From Thiomargarita sp. (lineage in GTDB: Bacteria > Pseudomonadota > Gammaproteobacteria > Beggiatoales > Beggiatoaceae), in contig DYNP01000009.1 in NCBI GenBank assembly GCA_020721005.1, positions 2,127 to 66,126 of the forward strand: 64,000 nucleotides of DNA, given 5' to 3'. A program made the position numbers and the translations under genes. Under the pieces are notes generated by a model that had not been told where the DNA came from, searched no databases, and worked only from the letters and a program-made list of their open reading frames with translations. Positions 29,644-38,805 of this stretch are shown here, in pieces (within the stretch, counting starts at the first letter, position 1; every line of letters begins with the position of its first letter).

Positions 29644-32352
29644 ATGAAACCCTTATCTTTCCACCACCGTACTAAACTGGCTATGAATTTAGATAGAAAT
29701 AATCCCTCAATGAGGATTATTAATCATTTTAAACCCGAAATCCTCCCAGCGATTCAGTTTGTCTGGTCTCTGGTGATTGGGGTGCTACTCCTTTTTGCCA
29801 TCAGTATCTTGGCAGCCTTGTCGATTCCAGCCAGTTACGCAGCCGGTGTTCCCGTCATCGAAACCATTGCTGGTACGGGTGCTGGGGGATTTAGCGGTGA
29901 TGGCGGTGCAGCCACCAGTGCCCAACTGTATGAGCCCAACAGTGTCGCTTTTGACAGCAGTGGTAATTTGTATATTGCTGATCGAAATAACCATCGCGTG
30001 CGTAAAATAACGTCCGACGGAATTATCAGTACTTTTGCTGGCACTACTTCTGCGGGATTTAGCGGTGATGGCGGAGCAGCCACCAGTGCCCAACTGAGTC
30101 ACCCCAATGGTGTCACTTTTGACGGCAGTGGCAATCTGTATATTGCTGATTCTGGTAACAATTGCGTGCGCAAGGTAACGCCCAGCGGGATTATCAGCAC
30201 CTTTGCTGGTACGTGTGGTTCTTCAGGAAATAGCGCTGATAACGGACTGGCTACCAGTGCCCTGCTGAATACGCCCCTTAGTGTCGCTTTTGATAACAGC
30301 GGTAATCTGTATATTGCTGACTATAGTAACCATCGTGTGCGTAAAGTAACGTCCAGTGGAACTATCAGTACTTTTGCTGGCACTACTGGAGGATTTAGCG
30401 GTGATGGCGGTGCAGCCACCAGTGCCCAACTGAATACTCCTTCTGGTGTGGCTGTAGACAGCAGTGGTAATCTGTATATTGGCGACCAATATAACCATCG
30501 TGTGCGTAAAGTGGCGCTCGACGGGATTATCAGTACCTTCGCTGGCACTACTACTGGAGGATTTAGCGGTGATGGCGGAGCAGCCACCAATGCCCAACTG
30601 CGTAACCCCACGGGTGTCGTTTTTGACAGCAGTGGCAATTTATATATTGCTGACACCGCTAACCACAGTGTGCGTAAGATAACGCCCGCCGGGACTATCA
30701 GTACCGTCACTGGTACGGGTGCTGCAGGCTTTAACGGTAATGGCATCGCGGCCACCAGTGCTCAACTCAATTATCCCTATGGTGTCGGGGTGGACGGCAG
30801 TGGCGGTCTGTACATCACAGACAATCTTAACCGTCGAATTCGTAAAATCGTTTTTTATTACGACTTGACTCTCTCAACAACAGGTACTGGCACAGGCACA
30901 ATCAGTAGCAGTGGCACACCTGCGGGAATTTCTTGTGGAACCAATTGCTTAAGTTATCTGGGCACGACCGCAGTGACCTTGAGCACCACGGCAGACCCCA
31001 GCAATGGTTCAACATTTGCGAGTTGGAGTTGCACTCCTGCCCTCACTTCAAGCAACACGTTGACTGCTAACACGACCTGCACAGCTACATTTAACTCCAA
31101 TGTCCCGATTCCTCATTACCATCTGTCTTTATTAACCGAAGGTGATGGGGTTGGTACAGTCTCTGGGGCTGGCAGTTACCCTGCAGGTAGCACAGTCACC
31201 TTAACAGCCACACCAAATGAAGGGTCTACTTTTGTAGGTTGGTCAGGAGGTTGCAGTAACATAATGACACTCTCCTCTGACATGACCTGCACCGCCACGT
31301 TTATGGGTCCTCCTGAACAGCACACTTTGACAATTTCCTTCGCGGGGAATGGGCAGGGTCAAGTGACAGGTGGACAGGCCAATGATCCTGAAGGTATCCA
31401 TTGTGACGCAGGTAGCATTCCCTGTGCTTACACCGTCTCTGGAACGCAATGGGTTTACCCAAAAATCACGGCGGCCACGGGTTCAGAATTTCAGGGGTGG
31501 AGTGGGGATCCGGCTTGTACTGACAGTGGATTGAGTAAAATACTGTTACTGGCAGATACTGCTTGTACCGTAACATTTAATTTACAATATTACACCCTCA
31601 CGGTGGATAAAAATGCACCTGGAGTCACGGTAATGGGTGAGGGTCTGACCTGTCAAGACACTGAACAAGGCTTTCTAAATCTTGAGAATTGGGAAAATTT
31701 GACCTTATGCCAGACCACTTATCCGTATGGCACCACGGTCAAATTAGACGCAAGTCCTGCACCACCTGAATGGGAATGGGTCGGTTGGAGCGGGTCTTGT
31801 GACAGTCAAGGTCAAGTGCTGATGACCAATGACCGTTGGTGTCGGGCGCAATATCGGGAAGACCCCCACATTCCCAATGGGATGGATGGCAATGGAGATG
31901 GTCTCAACGATACTCAGCAACCCAATGTGATGAGTCTGTCCGATAAAGTGACTGGGAATTATATCACTCTTGTCGTCAATCCTGAGTGCACTGTGGCAGA
32001 TGGATCAACCGTGACCGCGGAAATGCTGGGTGGGGCGGAACGCAATCATCCCCTGCCACAAGGTCTGATGTCATTTGAATTACAGTGTTCTCAAGCCGAA
32101 GTGACGATGTATTTTCACAGTTTCCAAAAACTATTGCGCAATTTAGAATTTCGCAAATACGGTCCTCAAATTCCAGGAGACCCAAACAGTGTAGATTGGT
32201 ATCAATTACCCAATGTCAGTTTTAATCTAGTAACAGTGGGTGACAAACCCGTGGTGACCGCGACTTATACTTTGATCGATGGGCAATTGGGCGACAGTAC
32301 CGGGATCGATGGCAGAATTGTGGACCCGGCAGGCTTGGGATATACTGAATAG
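29644..32352 (+). CDS. NHL beta-propeller surface protein with choice-of-anchor U C-terminus
   Basis: About 903 residues from the ATG at 29644; an in-frame start 84 bases earlier is possible but would add a poorly placed hydrophobic segment. A long N-region plus hydrophobic stretch (about 38-65, ending PASYAAG) acts as signal or anchor. Six NHL repeats (about 70-400) have a regular alternation: AGTGAGGFSGDGGAATSAQL, then VAFDSSGNLYIAD..NHRVRK, forming a six-bladed propeller. Three to four InlB-like repeats follow (TGTGTISS..., FVGWSGGCSN, FQGWSGD). The C-terminal about 150 residues match a choice-of-anchor U-type sorting domain (GDGLNDTQQPNV... LIDGQLGDSTGIDGRIVDPA). It is likely exported and retained at the surface. 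Confidence 0.85.
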   Translation: MKPLSFHHRTKLAMNLDRNNPSMRIINHFKPEILPAIQFVWSLVIGVLLLFAISILAALSIPASYAAGVPVIETIAGTGAGGFSGDGGAATSAQLYEPNSVAFDSSGNLYIADRNNHRVRKITSDGIISTFAGTTSAGFSGDGGAATSAQLSHPNGVTFDGSGNLYIADSGNNCVRKVTPSGIISTFAGTCGSSGNSADNGLATSALLNTPLSVAFDNSGNLYIADYSNHRVRKVTSSGTISTFAGTTGGFSGDGGAATSAQLNTPSGVAVDSSGNLYIGDQYNHRVRKVALDGIISTFAGTTTGGFSGDGGAATNAQLRNPTGVVFDSSGNLYIADTANHSVRKITPAGTISTVTGTGAAGFNGNGIAATSAQLNYPYGVGVDGSGGLYITDNLNRRIRKIVFYYDLTLSTTGTGTGTISSSGTPAGISCGTNCLSYLGTTAVTLSTTADPSNGSTFASWSCTPALTSSNTLTANTTCTATFNSNVPIPHYHLSLLTEGDGVGTVSGAGSYPAGSTVTLTATPNEGSTFVGWSGGCSNIMTLSSDMTCTATFMGPPEQHTLTISFAGNGQGQVTGGQANDPEGIHCDAGSIPCAYTVSGTQWVYPKITAATGSEFQGWSGDPACTDSGLSKILLLADTACTVTFNLQYYTLTVDKNAPGVTVMGEGLTCQDTEQGFLNLENWENLTLCQTTYPYGTTVKLDASPAPPEWEWVGWSGSCDSQGQVLMTNDRWCRAQYREDPHIPNGMDGNGDGLNDTQQPNVMSLSDKVTGNYITLVVNPECTVADGSTVTAEMLGGAERNHPLPQGLMSFELQCSQAEVTMYFHSFQKLLRNLEFRKYGPQIPGDPNSVDWYQLPNVSFNLVTVGDKPVVTATYTLIDGQLGDSTGIDGRIVDPAGLGYTE

Positions 32353-32359
32353 CTCTTAA

Positions 32360-32416
32360 ACCACCCCTAACCCCTCCGTTAAACCACCCCTAACCCCTCC
32401 TTATTAAGGAGGGGAA
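32360..32416. repeat. CCCCTAACCCCTCC tandem repeat
   Basis: The motif ACCACCCCTAACCCCTCC occurs twice in tandem just after the NHL gene stop, followed by a short dyad (CCTCCTTATTAAGGAGG). Related sequence recurs at 39506-39580 near another palindrome. It may also serve as a transcription end for the gene upstream. Confidence 0.6.
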
Positions 32417-32439
32417 TTTTTCTCGTTTCTCGTTTTTTT

Positions 32440-32701
32440 CTCGTTCCCAAGTGCCACTTGGGAATGCAGTCTTGACCGTGCCACGGTCTGTACGAATAAA
32501 AACAGGAACAAAGGGACACTATCATTACCAAATCTATGAAAATCAAGCCCCCCATTTTTCGATCTACACCGTCATCAACTGGCTGCCCTTGTTTACACAC
32601 GATAACAGGGGCTGATTCCTGGCTATACAGAAGGGTAGACTGATAAATAACTGACCGCGGCGCGGTCAAGACTGCATTCCCAAGTGACACTTGGGAACGA
32701 G
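32440..32701. repeat. 262-bp MITE-like element, copy 1
   Basis: Terminal inverted repeats of about 38 bases read CTCGTTCCCAAG...ACTTGGGAATGCAGTCTTGACCG at the left and the complement at the right end; each end itself contains the palindrome CCCAAGTG(C/A)CACTTGGG. The centre is non-coding. A second element of the same length lies at 34073-34334. There is no transposase, so any movement would need one supplied elsewhere. Confidence 0.85.
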
Positions 32702-32772
32702 AAAAAAGGCGTGAATAAAAAGCATATCCGCTGTTATGTCATCCACACTGAGCAATACATCAAGGCTTTTAA

Positions 32773-32801
32773 CTCGTTCCCAAGCGACACTTGGGAACGA
32801 G
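32773..32801. repeat. Solo terminal palindrome of the MITE-like family
   Basis: CTCGTTCCCAAGCGACACTT followed by GGGAACGAG, the same palindrome as the element ends but without the internal part. It sits 5 bases beyond the end of the lipoprotein gene at 32807, where its hairpin could act as a terminator. Confidence 0.7.
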
Positions 32802-32806
32802 AAAAA

Positions 32807-33406
32807 TCAATCACTGGTAGCAATCTGCACAAATTGCTGTATCTCATCATCCCAATATACAATCGAGGAGGCTGTTTCAAAAGCAATGTAATTAATAGCC
32901 TCACGTTTCAGTTTCAATACCGCTGGTTCCCTAGGTTGACAGTCCCAATAACCTTTACCACAGGCTGTTTCATATGAACCGGGTTCAATCAAGTCAATCC
33001 CCATGAACTGGGGATTGAGGTCCATGCTATTTTCCTCCACCTTGATGATTTGATGAGGTCTACCTGGCTGGGCCAGAAAGACAAATAATCCCCAACCAAG
33101 ATTATCTTTCCGTAGTAGCATCCAGGCATCATCTGTTTGTTGGTCGCCATTGAAGTCACCACGAACATGAAAGGGCACTGGTAACTCTTTTCGGAACGCA
33201 ACCCAGTCATCTTTGTAATCAGCTTCAGTAGGAAAGCGATAACCTTGAGGAGGAATAATTTTATCAGTCAAGTTCGCCTTATGGGTAGCGGGAGTCGCCG
33301 GGGCTTTGACCACTAAGTTAGTCCCTTGACTGAGATTTTGGCAAGCCGTTAAGATTAAGGTGAGCACTGGGATGAGCAGTGAAGCAATTGATGTGGATAG
33401 CTTCAT
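32807..33406 (-). CDS. Predicted lipoprotein of unknown function
   Basis: 199 residues. Signal peptide with lipobox LTAC (Cys22), so lipid-anchored. The mature part begins with a Thr/Ala-rich spacer, then a compact domain: YRFPTEADYKDDWVAFRKEL, VRGDFNGDQQTDDAWMLLR (an acidic DFNGDQQTDD loop reminiscent of FG-GAP/dockerin-type calcium sites), GYWDCQPREPAVLKLKRE and IVYWDDEIQQFVQI. The overall pattern resembles small secreted proteins with FG-GAP-like segments, but no family is assigned. Flanked by palindromic repeats on both sides. Confidence 0.75.
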   Translation of the reverse strand: MKLSTSIASLLIPVLTLILTACQNLSQGTNLVVKAPATPATHKANLTDKIIPPQGYRFPTEADYKDDWVAFRKELPVPFHVRGDFNGDQQTDDAWMLLRKDNLGWGLFVFLAQPGRPHQIIKVEENSMDLNPQFMGIDLIEPGSYETACGKGYWDCQPREPAVLKLKREAINYIAFETASSIVYWDDEIQQFVQIATSD

Positions 33407-33529
33407 AGTGGGTCTCTTTCAAAGTGATGATAACAATTTATAAGGTGGGCAAAAAAACAGTTGCCCATCTTATTTGGTTGAGATTCTATGGTTGACGTTC
33501 TCAATACCTTACCAAGGCCAGCAATTTAA

Positions 33530-33559
33530 CTCGTTTCCAAGTTACACTTGGGAACAAGA
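33530..33559. repeat. Diverged solo palindrome of the MITE-like family
   Basis: CTCGTTTCCAAGTTACACTT followed by GGGAACAAG; the same palindrome with several substitutions, located just after the zinc-ribbon gene stop. Confidence 0.6.
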
Positions 33560-33568
33560 AAATGCAAA

Positions 33569-33868
33569 TCATACCTTTTTTCCGTCCTTAATTTGCCTAT
33601 CTATTTTTGCATTTTCAGACGAATTACTTATGGCGACTAGAATCCATATTATGATCCAAATTCCAGCAGTTATGATGGAGAGAAACAAATGAAGTATGTG
33701 GCTTGTTTTTTTCTTTTTACTTAGCAATACCGCAACCTCCTGATCGGTATGAGGCACAGTATCTCCCTTTTTGTGTTGCTTTGCCCTTACTGGCGCTCCA
33801 CAACCTGGACAAGTAGCAGCACTATCAGAAATTTCTTTACCGCATTCGTGACATTGAATAAGAGCCAT
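33569..33868 (-). CDS. Zinc-ribbon membrane protein
   Basis: 99 residues. The N-terminus is a zinc ribbon (IQCHECGKEISDSAATCPGC, four Cys as two CxxC). After a Lys-rich linker, one strongly hydrophobic helix at about 60-80 (ILHLFLSIITAGIWIIIWIL) should cross the membrane, with a charged C-terminal tail. Such small zinc-ribbon/TM proteins are common but uncharacterised; the ribbon would face the cytoplasm. Single gene between palindromic repeats. Confidence 0.8.
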   Translation of the reverse strand: MALIQCHECGKEISDSAATCPGCGAPVRAKQHKKGDTVPHTDQEVAVLLSKKKKTSHILHLFLSIITAGIWIIIWILVAISNSSENAKIDRQIKDGKKV

Positions 33869-34072
33869 GAGTCCTCTCTGTTTTGTTATTTACGTTTAAC
33901 TTGTTATTAGACGGAATCTATGTAAATGATGCTATACAGAATCCATCTATTATCACATACATGATTTCTGTATGATGCAAAAATCATGCACCTAATATAC
34001 AACAGTTCTAGCACATAATGAATCAATCGACAAGAATTCCGTCATCCACTGATCGTTTTTAGGACAAATGAC

Positions 34073-34334
34073 CTCGTTCCCAAGTGATACTTGGGAATGC
34101 AGTCTTGACTGCGTCGCGGTCTGTACGAATAAAAACAGGAACAGGGGAACACAGTCGTTACCAACTCTATGAAAATCAAACCTCCTATTTTTCAACCTAC
34201 ACTGTTATTAACTAACTGCCCTTGTTTACACACGATAACAGGGGCTGATTCCTGGCTATACAGAAGGGTAGACTGATGGATAACTGACCGCGGCGCGGTC
34301 AAGACTGCATTCCCAAGTGGCACTTGGGAACGAG
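34073..34334. repeat. 262-bp MITE-like element, copy 2
   Basis: The same length and architecture as the copy at 32440-32701, with near-identical interior (including GTTTACACACGATAACAGGG and GATTCCTGGCTATACAGAAG) and terminal inverted repeats. Its right end provides the last codons of the leftward reading frame that ends at 34256, so insertion cut that gene. Confidence 0.85.
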
Positions 34335-35214
34335 AAAAACAATGCTTCACCTTGGGGCAATGCCAATAACTCCCACAAGTGCGAATCATTCACATAAAAT
34401 TCAAATGGTTGCTGACCGCGATTGATTACCCGCATCAGTTTGGGCCATGATTCTTGACGAAAGGTATCGCGAAAGGAGTCGTCGTCAATCATCCGACCAC
34501 GAAGACTGGTACCTTGTTCAAATAGGAAATTGAGGAGGGAACTTAACTGTTCCTCAGATTGCCCCAAAGTGTCGTTTAATACTTCGACTAACCAATATTC
34601 ATACTCTATAGCCCCAGGATTATCGCGTGGAAATAGAAACAGGGCTTGACTGCCCACCAAACCTTTTTGAGCCAGTCGGCAAATCAGTTGTCTGTTCGTG
34701 TCAAGGGCTTGGGTCAGGACAATAGCTTCATCGCGGGAAGCATGTTGTACAAACAGTCCCGTGATAAGGTTATAACAATTGTCGTTGATGAGGGATTTGT
34801 TAAAACGAGTTGGGTCAGATGCCAAAACCAGTAAAGCGGCAATTTCAGGATGTTTTTCAATCCAGGGCATCCATCGCGGATATTTTCCCAGATCTTTCAA
34901 TAAATAACTTTGTTTTTCAAAGTATTGTAGAAAGTCTTGTTGCAAAATTTGAAACCAGTCAGCATTGAGAGTTACAACGGCTTCAGCAGCAACAGGAGTC
35001 CAGCCTGATTTGACAAAGTGGGAGATTAACTCGTTTTTTGGGGGGAGGGGGTCAGCAGTGGATAAAAAGGTATTTTTTGGTTGATTGTCGTCTATTTCTA
35101 TGCTATCATCATTGTGTTGTGTGGATTGCTCATTTCAAAAGTCCCCATTTTGTTGGCTACAAAAATGACTGCGACAATAACCGTAAGAATTAAAATGAGT
35201 TTTGGCATTGGCAT
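34256..35214 (-). pseudogene. Membrane-anchored protein gene, frameshifted and truncated by a repeat element
   Basis: An ATG at 35214-35212 opens a membrane-anchor peptide (MPMPKLILILTVIVAVIFVA...) that stops at 35098 in its own frame. A second open frame, offset by one base, continues from about 35138 leftward (through PLPPKNELISHFVKSGWTPV, then YFEKQSYLLKDLGKYPRWMP and an alpha-helical body) with no ATG, GTG or TTG start until 34945. This looks like one original gene with a frameshift near 35120. The C-terminus (SFPSATWECSLDRAAVSYPS) is encoded by the MITE-like element, so the natural end is lost. Family unknown. Sequencing error at the frameshift is possible. Confidence 0.65.
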
Positions 35215-35366
35215 AATTTTGACCTGTGAATAAATTAAGTTCAAAAACCAGGATCGAGATTTTTAACAGCGCAGATGACATCAACCCGCAAAAGAAATAC
35301 CAACGTCCTCTTAAATTGTATAATTCAAAATGAATTACGGCAATAGGCCCCCTGCAAAAGTCATTT

Positions 35367-35739
35367 GGAGTGGAAGCTTTAGCCGGTCAGTGGTAGGCGC
35401 CTTGCAACTGGGGTGTATGGGGTGATGCCTGCCGCCAGCCGGCTGAAGCCTCCACTCCTAAAGGTAAATTAACTGTATGATCTCAGTCTCTTCCTCTAAT
35501 ATTCGACACAAAACAACAACGCCATGTCCTTTCAGTTAAGATACGTTGAAATGTCAGTTAAGATACGTTGGAGTAGAGGCTTTAGCCGGTCAGTGGTAGG
35601 CGCCTTGCAACTGGGGTGTATGGGGTGATGCCTGCCGCCAACCGGCTAAAGCCTCCACTCCTAAAGGTAAATTAACTGTATGACCTCAGTCTCCTTCTAT
35701 AGTATTCGACACAAAACAACAACGCCATATCCTTTGAGC
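35367..35739. repeat. Two direct copies of a GGAGTGGA..TTTAGCC palindromic element
   Basis: Copies at about 35367-35536 and 35570-35739 (offset 203 bases) share about 165 bases including GGCGCCTTGCAACTGGGGTG, the inverted ends AGCCGG...CCGGCT..AGCCTCCACTCC, and a common tail (ATTCGACACAAAACAACAAC). This is a local duplication of a single element of the family also seen at 14.2 and 45.7 kb, with a different centre. Confidence 0.8.
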
Positions 35740-35828
35740 AAGTTTAGTCAGTAGACCTCCTGTATAAGTCCGCGTAGAGTGGACAAAGCGCCCCTTTTCG
35801 TGCCATCATCCACCTAACTTCAATGTAT

Positions 35829-35865
35829 TAAAAAACCCGGCAAGTTTTTGAAACCCGCCAGGTTT
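35829..35865 (-). terminator. Rho-independent terminator of porGAB
   Basis: On the minus strand AACCTGGC (35864-35857) pairs with GCCGGGTT (35841-35834), 8 bp with one G-T pair and a 15-base loop, followed directly by a run of T. It lies about 85 bases after the porB stop. Confidence 0.6.
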
Positions 35866-35947
35866 ATGGAGAAGGTGTGTGGGACACATTTCAATTCTCA
35901 GCAAGTCATATGAGAACTTCCATGCACAGTTATATTGGGACCCTGTT

Positions 35948-36937
35948 TTAAGCCCAACGCATTCCTCCACGTCTCACGGTATCCATACCTTCACTGTCAA
36001 AGGCATCCTTCCCCTCGCCTTGCAATCCATATACTTCAATATTATGATTTGCAATGGCTTGAATATGTTCCAATTCTTCTTGAGCCCGCAGATCTTCTAC
36101 AAACAGGTGACGAAACCGTTGTTGCATTTTCAGATAGTCGGTCACTGGACGTACATTGCGTAAGGGCATCACTCCCGCCACGCCTCCTCTTTCTAACTCA
36201 ATCATGGGAAAGAGACCGGTCTGCACAGCCAAGCGAGCGATTTCAATACTTTCATGACTTTCATGACCCCAACCCAGTGGGCAAGGGCAGTGGATTTGTA
36301 GAAAAGTGGGACCTTCAATGGCCAAGGCTCGCCGAACTTTTTTACGAATATCAGAGGGATAGGCAACTGAAGAAGTGGCAGCATAGGGAATGTGATGGGC
36401 AGCCACAATGGAAACAATGTCTTTTTTCAAGTGTCGTTTGCCCATGCGCTCCTTGCCAGGAGGAGAAGTGGTGGTCATGGCAGCATGAGGAGTGGAACTG
36501 GAACGTTGAATGCCAGTATTCATGTAAGCTTCGTTGTCAAAACAGACATATAAGACACTGTGTCCCCGTTCCAACATGCCAGACAGGGCTTGAAAACCAA
36601 TGTCAAAGGTGCCTCCATCTCCCCCGAAAGCCAAGACTTTGGTGGAGCGGCCTTGGGCTTTGAGGGCAGATTCCATGCCTGCAGCTACGGCGCCGGTATT
36701 TTCAAATAGGGAATGGATCCAAGGCACCCGCCAAGCTGATTCCGGCCAGGGGGTAGTAAAGATTTCCAAACAACCTGTGGCATTGGCGATCATGACATCG
36801 GGACCAATGACTTCTGTGACTAAGCGAGCTGCCAAGGCTTCTCCACAACCCAGGCAGGCTCGATGCCCAGATTCCAAGCCCCGAAATCGGGGTTGTTTGC
36901 GTCTTAATTCGGAAATGGGTAAAGTGTGAATTTCCAT
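35948..36937 (-). CDS. porB: Pyruvate/2-oxoacid:ferredoxin oxidoreductase, beta subunit
   Basis: About 329 residues from the ATG at 36937, one base after the porA stop. It binds thiamine diphosphate and an iron-sulfur cluster; with PorA and PorG it would convert pyruvate (or a related 2-oxoacid) plus CoA to acyl-CoA, CO2 and reduced ferredoxin, or run in reverse. Evidence: Cys ligands in RACLGCGEA, ATGCLEIF and HCPCPLGWG, and the TPP motif GGDGGTFDIG followed by FDNEAYMNTGIQRSS. The longer upstream start is rejected because it would overlap porA and lacks homologous sequence. Pyruvate is the likeliest substrate but is not proven. Confidence 0.9.
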   Translation of the reverse strand: MEIHTLPISELRRKQPRFRGLESGHRACLGCGEALAARLVTEVIGPDVMIANATGCLEIFTTPWPESAWRVPWIHSLFENTGAVAAGMESALKAQGRSTKVLAFGGDGGTFDIGFQALSGMLERGHSVLYVCFDNEAYMNTGIQRSSSTPHAAMTTTSPPGKERMGKRHLKKDIVSIVAAHHIPYAATSSVAYPSDIRKKVRRALAIEGPTFLQIHCPCPLGWGHESHESIEIARLAVQTGLFPMIELERGGVAGVMPLRNVRPVTDYLKMQQRFRHLFVEDLRAQEELEHIQAIANHNIEVYGLQGEGKDAFDSEGMDTVRRGGMRWA

Positions 36938-36938
36938 A

Positions 36939-38111
36939 TTATCGGTCCTCGATGGGCAATTTTTCCAATTCAAGATCAATGAGGCGGAAGCGGTGATCGG
37001 TGGGTTCGCTGAGCACTTTCAGCAGGCGAGGCAGAATTTCTAAGGGAATATCGCGTCCACCGAGACCGGCTGCAAAACTGTGGACTCGGGGAGGATTGGG
37101 TAATTCCGCTAAGGCGGAGAGCACTTCCACTCCAACAATGCCACCACTGCCTGGGGATAGAGCTCGTTCCAATACAATGACATCGTCAAGATTTTGACAA
37201 GCTGCCCGCAGCATATCAGCTGGGAATGGACGAAAAGATCGTAATTTGATCAATTTAACTGGCTGAGCTGGGGGAATTTCTTCCAGGGCAGAGCGTAAAG
37301 TACCGATCACTGAGCCAATGGATAAAATGGCCACCTTGGCTTGTTCGGGACCTTCAACGGTCAGTAACCCTCCTGAACGGCGGCCACTGAGGGTAAACCA
37401 TTCTTGATCAGCCGCCACAATTTCCGCTTGGGCATTGAGCAGGGCCTGATGATGAGAATGGCGAGCTTCGGTGTAGAAATCTGGAGAGACCAGAGTGCCC
37501 AGAGTGATAGGATGGCGAGGATCTAAAGTCCTGGAAAATTGGTAAGGAGGTAAATATTTGTCCACCTGTTTTTGCGTGGGAATATCGATGCCTTCCAAAG
37601 TGTGAGTCAGCGTGAAACCATCCATACATACCATGACCGGCAATTCCGTGCGCTCTGCAATCCGGTAAGCTTGAATAGTGCTGTCCACCGCTTCTTGATT
37701 GTCGGCACAATAGAGTTGAATCCAACCGGCATCTCGTACGGACATGGAGTCTTGTTGGTCATTCCAAATGGACAGAGGACTGGATATAGCTCGATTGGCG
37801 CAAGTCATGACAATGGGCACTCGCATTCCCGAAATATTAAAAAGTACTTCTGCCATGAGAATGATACCCTGAGAAGAAGTCGCTGTGTAGGCCCGAGAAC
37901 CAGCCAAGGCAGCACCTAAAACGACTGAAGCAGCTGAGAATTCACTTTCTACACTGACAAATTCGCAATGCAACTGACCATCAGCCACCAACTTGGAAAT
38001 ATTTTCCACAATATGAGTTTGTGGGGTGATGGGGTAAGCAGCAATCACCTGAGGACGACACAGGGCCACGGCTTGAGCCACGGCTTGGGAACCTTCAAGC
38101 GCTTGTAACAT
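36939..38111 (-). CDS. porA: Pyruvate/2-oxoacid:ferredoxin oxidoreductase, alpha subunit
   Basis: 390 residues, the usual PorA size. N-terminal pyrimidine-binding-type TPP domain (AYPITPQTHIVENISKLVAD, FVSVESEFSAASVVLGAALA, TATSSQGIILMAEVLFNISG) with the substrate-pocket motif YPITPQT. The C-terminal transketolase-type domain includes KVAILSIGSVIGTLRSALEE and the R.LSPGSGG segment. It overlaps the end of porG by 17 bases, so translation is coupled, and porB follows immediately. Together these three form one operon on the minus strand. Confidence 0.92.
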   Translation of the reverse strand: MLQALEGSQAVAQAVALCRPQVIAAYPITPQTHIVENISKLVADGQLHCEFVSVESEFSAASVVLGAALAGSRAYTATSSQGIILMAEVLFNISGMRVPIVMTCANRAISSPLSIWNDQQDSMSVRDAGWIQLYCADNQEAVDSTIQAYRIAERTELPVMVCMDGFTLTHTLEGIDIPTQKQVDKYLPPYQFSRTLDPRHPITLGTLVSPDFYTEARHSHHQALLNAQAEIVAADQEWFTLSGRRSGGLLTVEGPEQAKVAILSIGSVIGTLRSALEEIPPAQPVKLIKLRSFRPFPADMLRAACQNLDDVIVLERALSPGSGGIVGVEVLSALAELPNPPRVHSFAAGLGGRDIPLEILPRLLKVLSEPTDHRFRLIDLELEKLPIEDR

Positions 38112-38679
38112 GTTTTTCCTCCTGAACAGTTTGCCAAACGTTGGCAGGCACCTCTTTTGCTGCTTGTTCGATCAGCAATAAATTTTTCTCGAGAACTGGT
38201 CCCTTAAAGCGTTTGGACAGAACTTTAGCCAGTGATTCCAGAGATAAAATACCGCTGAGGGTGAAAAAAGCAGCCAGTAGAGCTGTGTTGGGAACCGGAC
38301 GGCCTAAAATTTGTTTGGCCAGGGCAGCGGCTGGTAAACTGATAACATCACGTCCCAATTTGTTCGCCAAAACTGAACTACTTAAACTGGAATTGACTAA
38401 AATTTTACCTTCTGGAAGCAATCCATCCATCACTCCAGGTACTTGTAATAATGCTTGATCTTGGATGATCAAAAAGGCTGGAGTCAAAACTTGATTGCGC
38501 CTTTGGATAGGTTTATTAGCAATTCGCACGAAAGCCATTACTGGGGCACCGCGTCTTTCGGCACCAAAATTGGGAAAGGCTTGGCCATAACGATTTTCTT
38601 CAAAAGCAGCCATTGCCAACAGATAGGCTGCAACTACGTTACCTTGGCCACCTCTTCCGTGAACACGTATTTCAATCAT
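38095..38679 (-). CDS. porG: Pyruvate/2-oxoacid:ferredoxin oxidoreductase, gamma subunit
   Basis: 194 residues. Typical start MIEIRVHGRGGQGNVVAAYL followed by YGQAFPNFGAERRGAPVMAF, both hallmarks of the gamma (CoA-binding-side) subunit. It is the first gene of the operon. In archaeal-type enzymes a ferredoxin-like delta subunit (8 Fe-4S-cluster Cys) usually sits between gamma and alpha; here gamma overlaps alpha directly, so delta is either encoded elsewhere, replaced by an external ferredoxin, or absent. Confidence 0.9.
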   Translation of the reverse strand: MIEIRVHGRGGQGNVVAAYLLAMAAFEENRYGQAFPNFGAERRGAPVMAFVRIANKPIQRRNQVLTPAFLIIQDQALLQVPGVMDGLLPEGKILVNSSLSSSVLANKLGRDVISLPAAALAKQILGRPVPNTALLAAFFTLSGILSLESLAKVLSKRFKGPVLEKNLLLIEQAAKEVPANVWQTVQEEKHVTSA

Positions 38680-38805
38680 AATATTCCTCGGTAAGTGGTC
38701 ATAACTCAGTCAATAAGGAGATCCTTATTGTCTATTGAGACTGTTAGAATAACATGTTTGACTTTAAGTTGTCTAGAAAGTTTGCAAGTATTTTCAATAA
38801 CCTCA

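Larger units (their letters stand above)
35215..35947. other. Repeat-filled intergenic region
   Basis: No gene. It contains two copies of the GGAGTGGAGGCTTTAGCC-type element and a hairpin terminator beyond porB, each listed separately; the remainder is AT-rich spacer. Confidence 0.5.

Noticed and set aside
32379-32690. Open frames with the peptide SFPSATWEC or similar (also near 34000-34390 and 63327-63985)
   Set aside because: They are read out of the palindromic MITE-like repeats, repeat identically at several loci and lack ribosome sites.
36938-36979. Longer N-terminus for porB
   Set aside because: It overlaps the end of porA in another frame; the ATG at 36937 starts with the expected family sequence.
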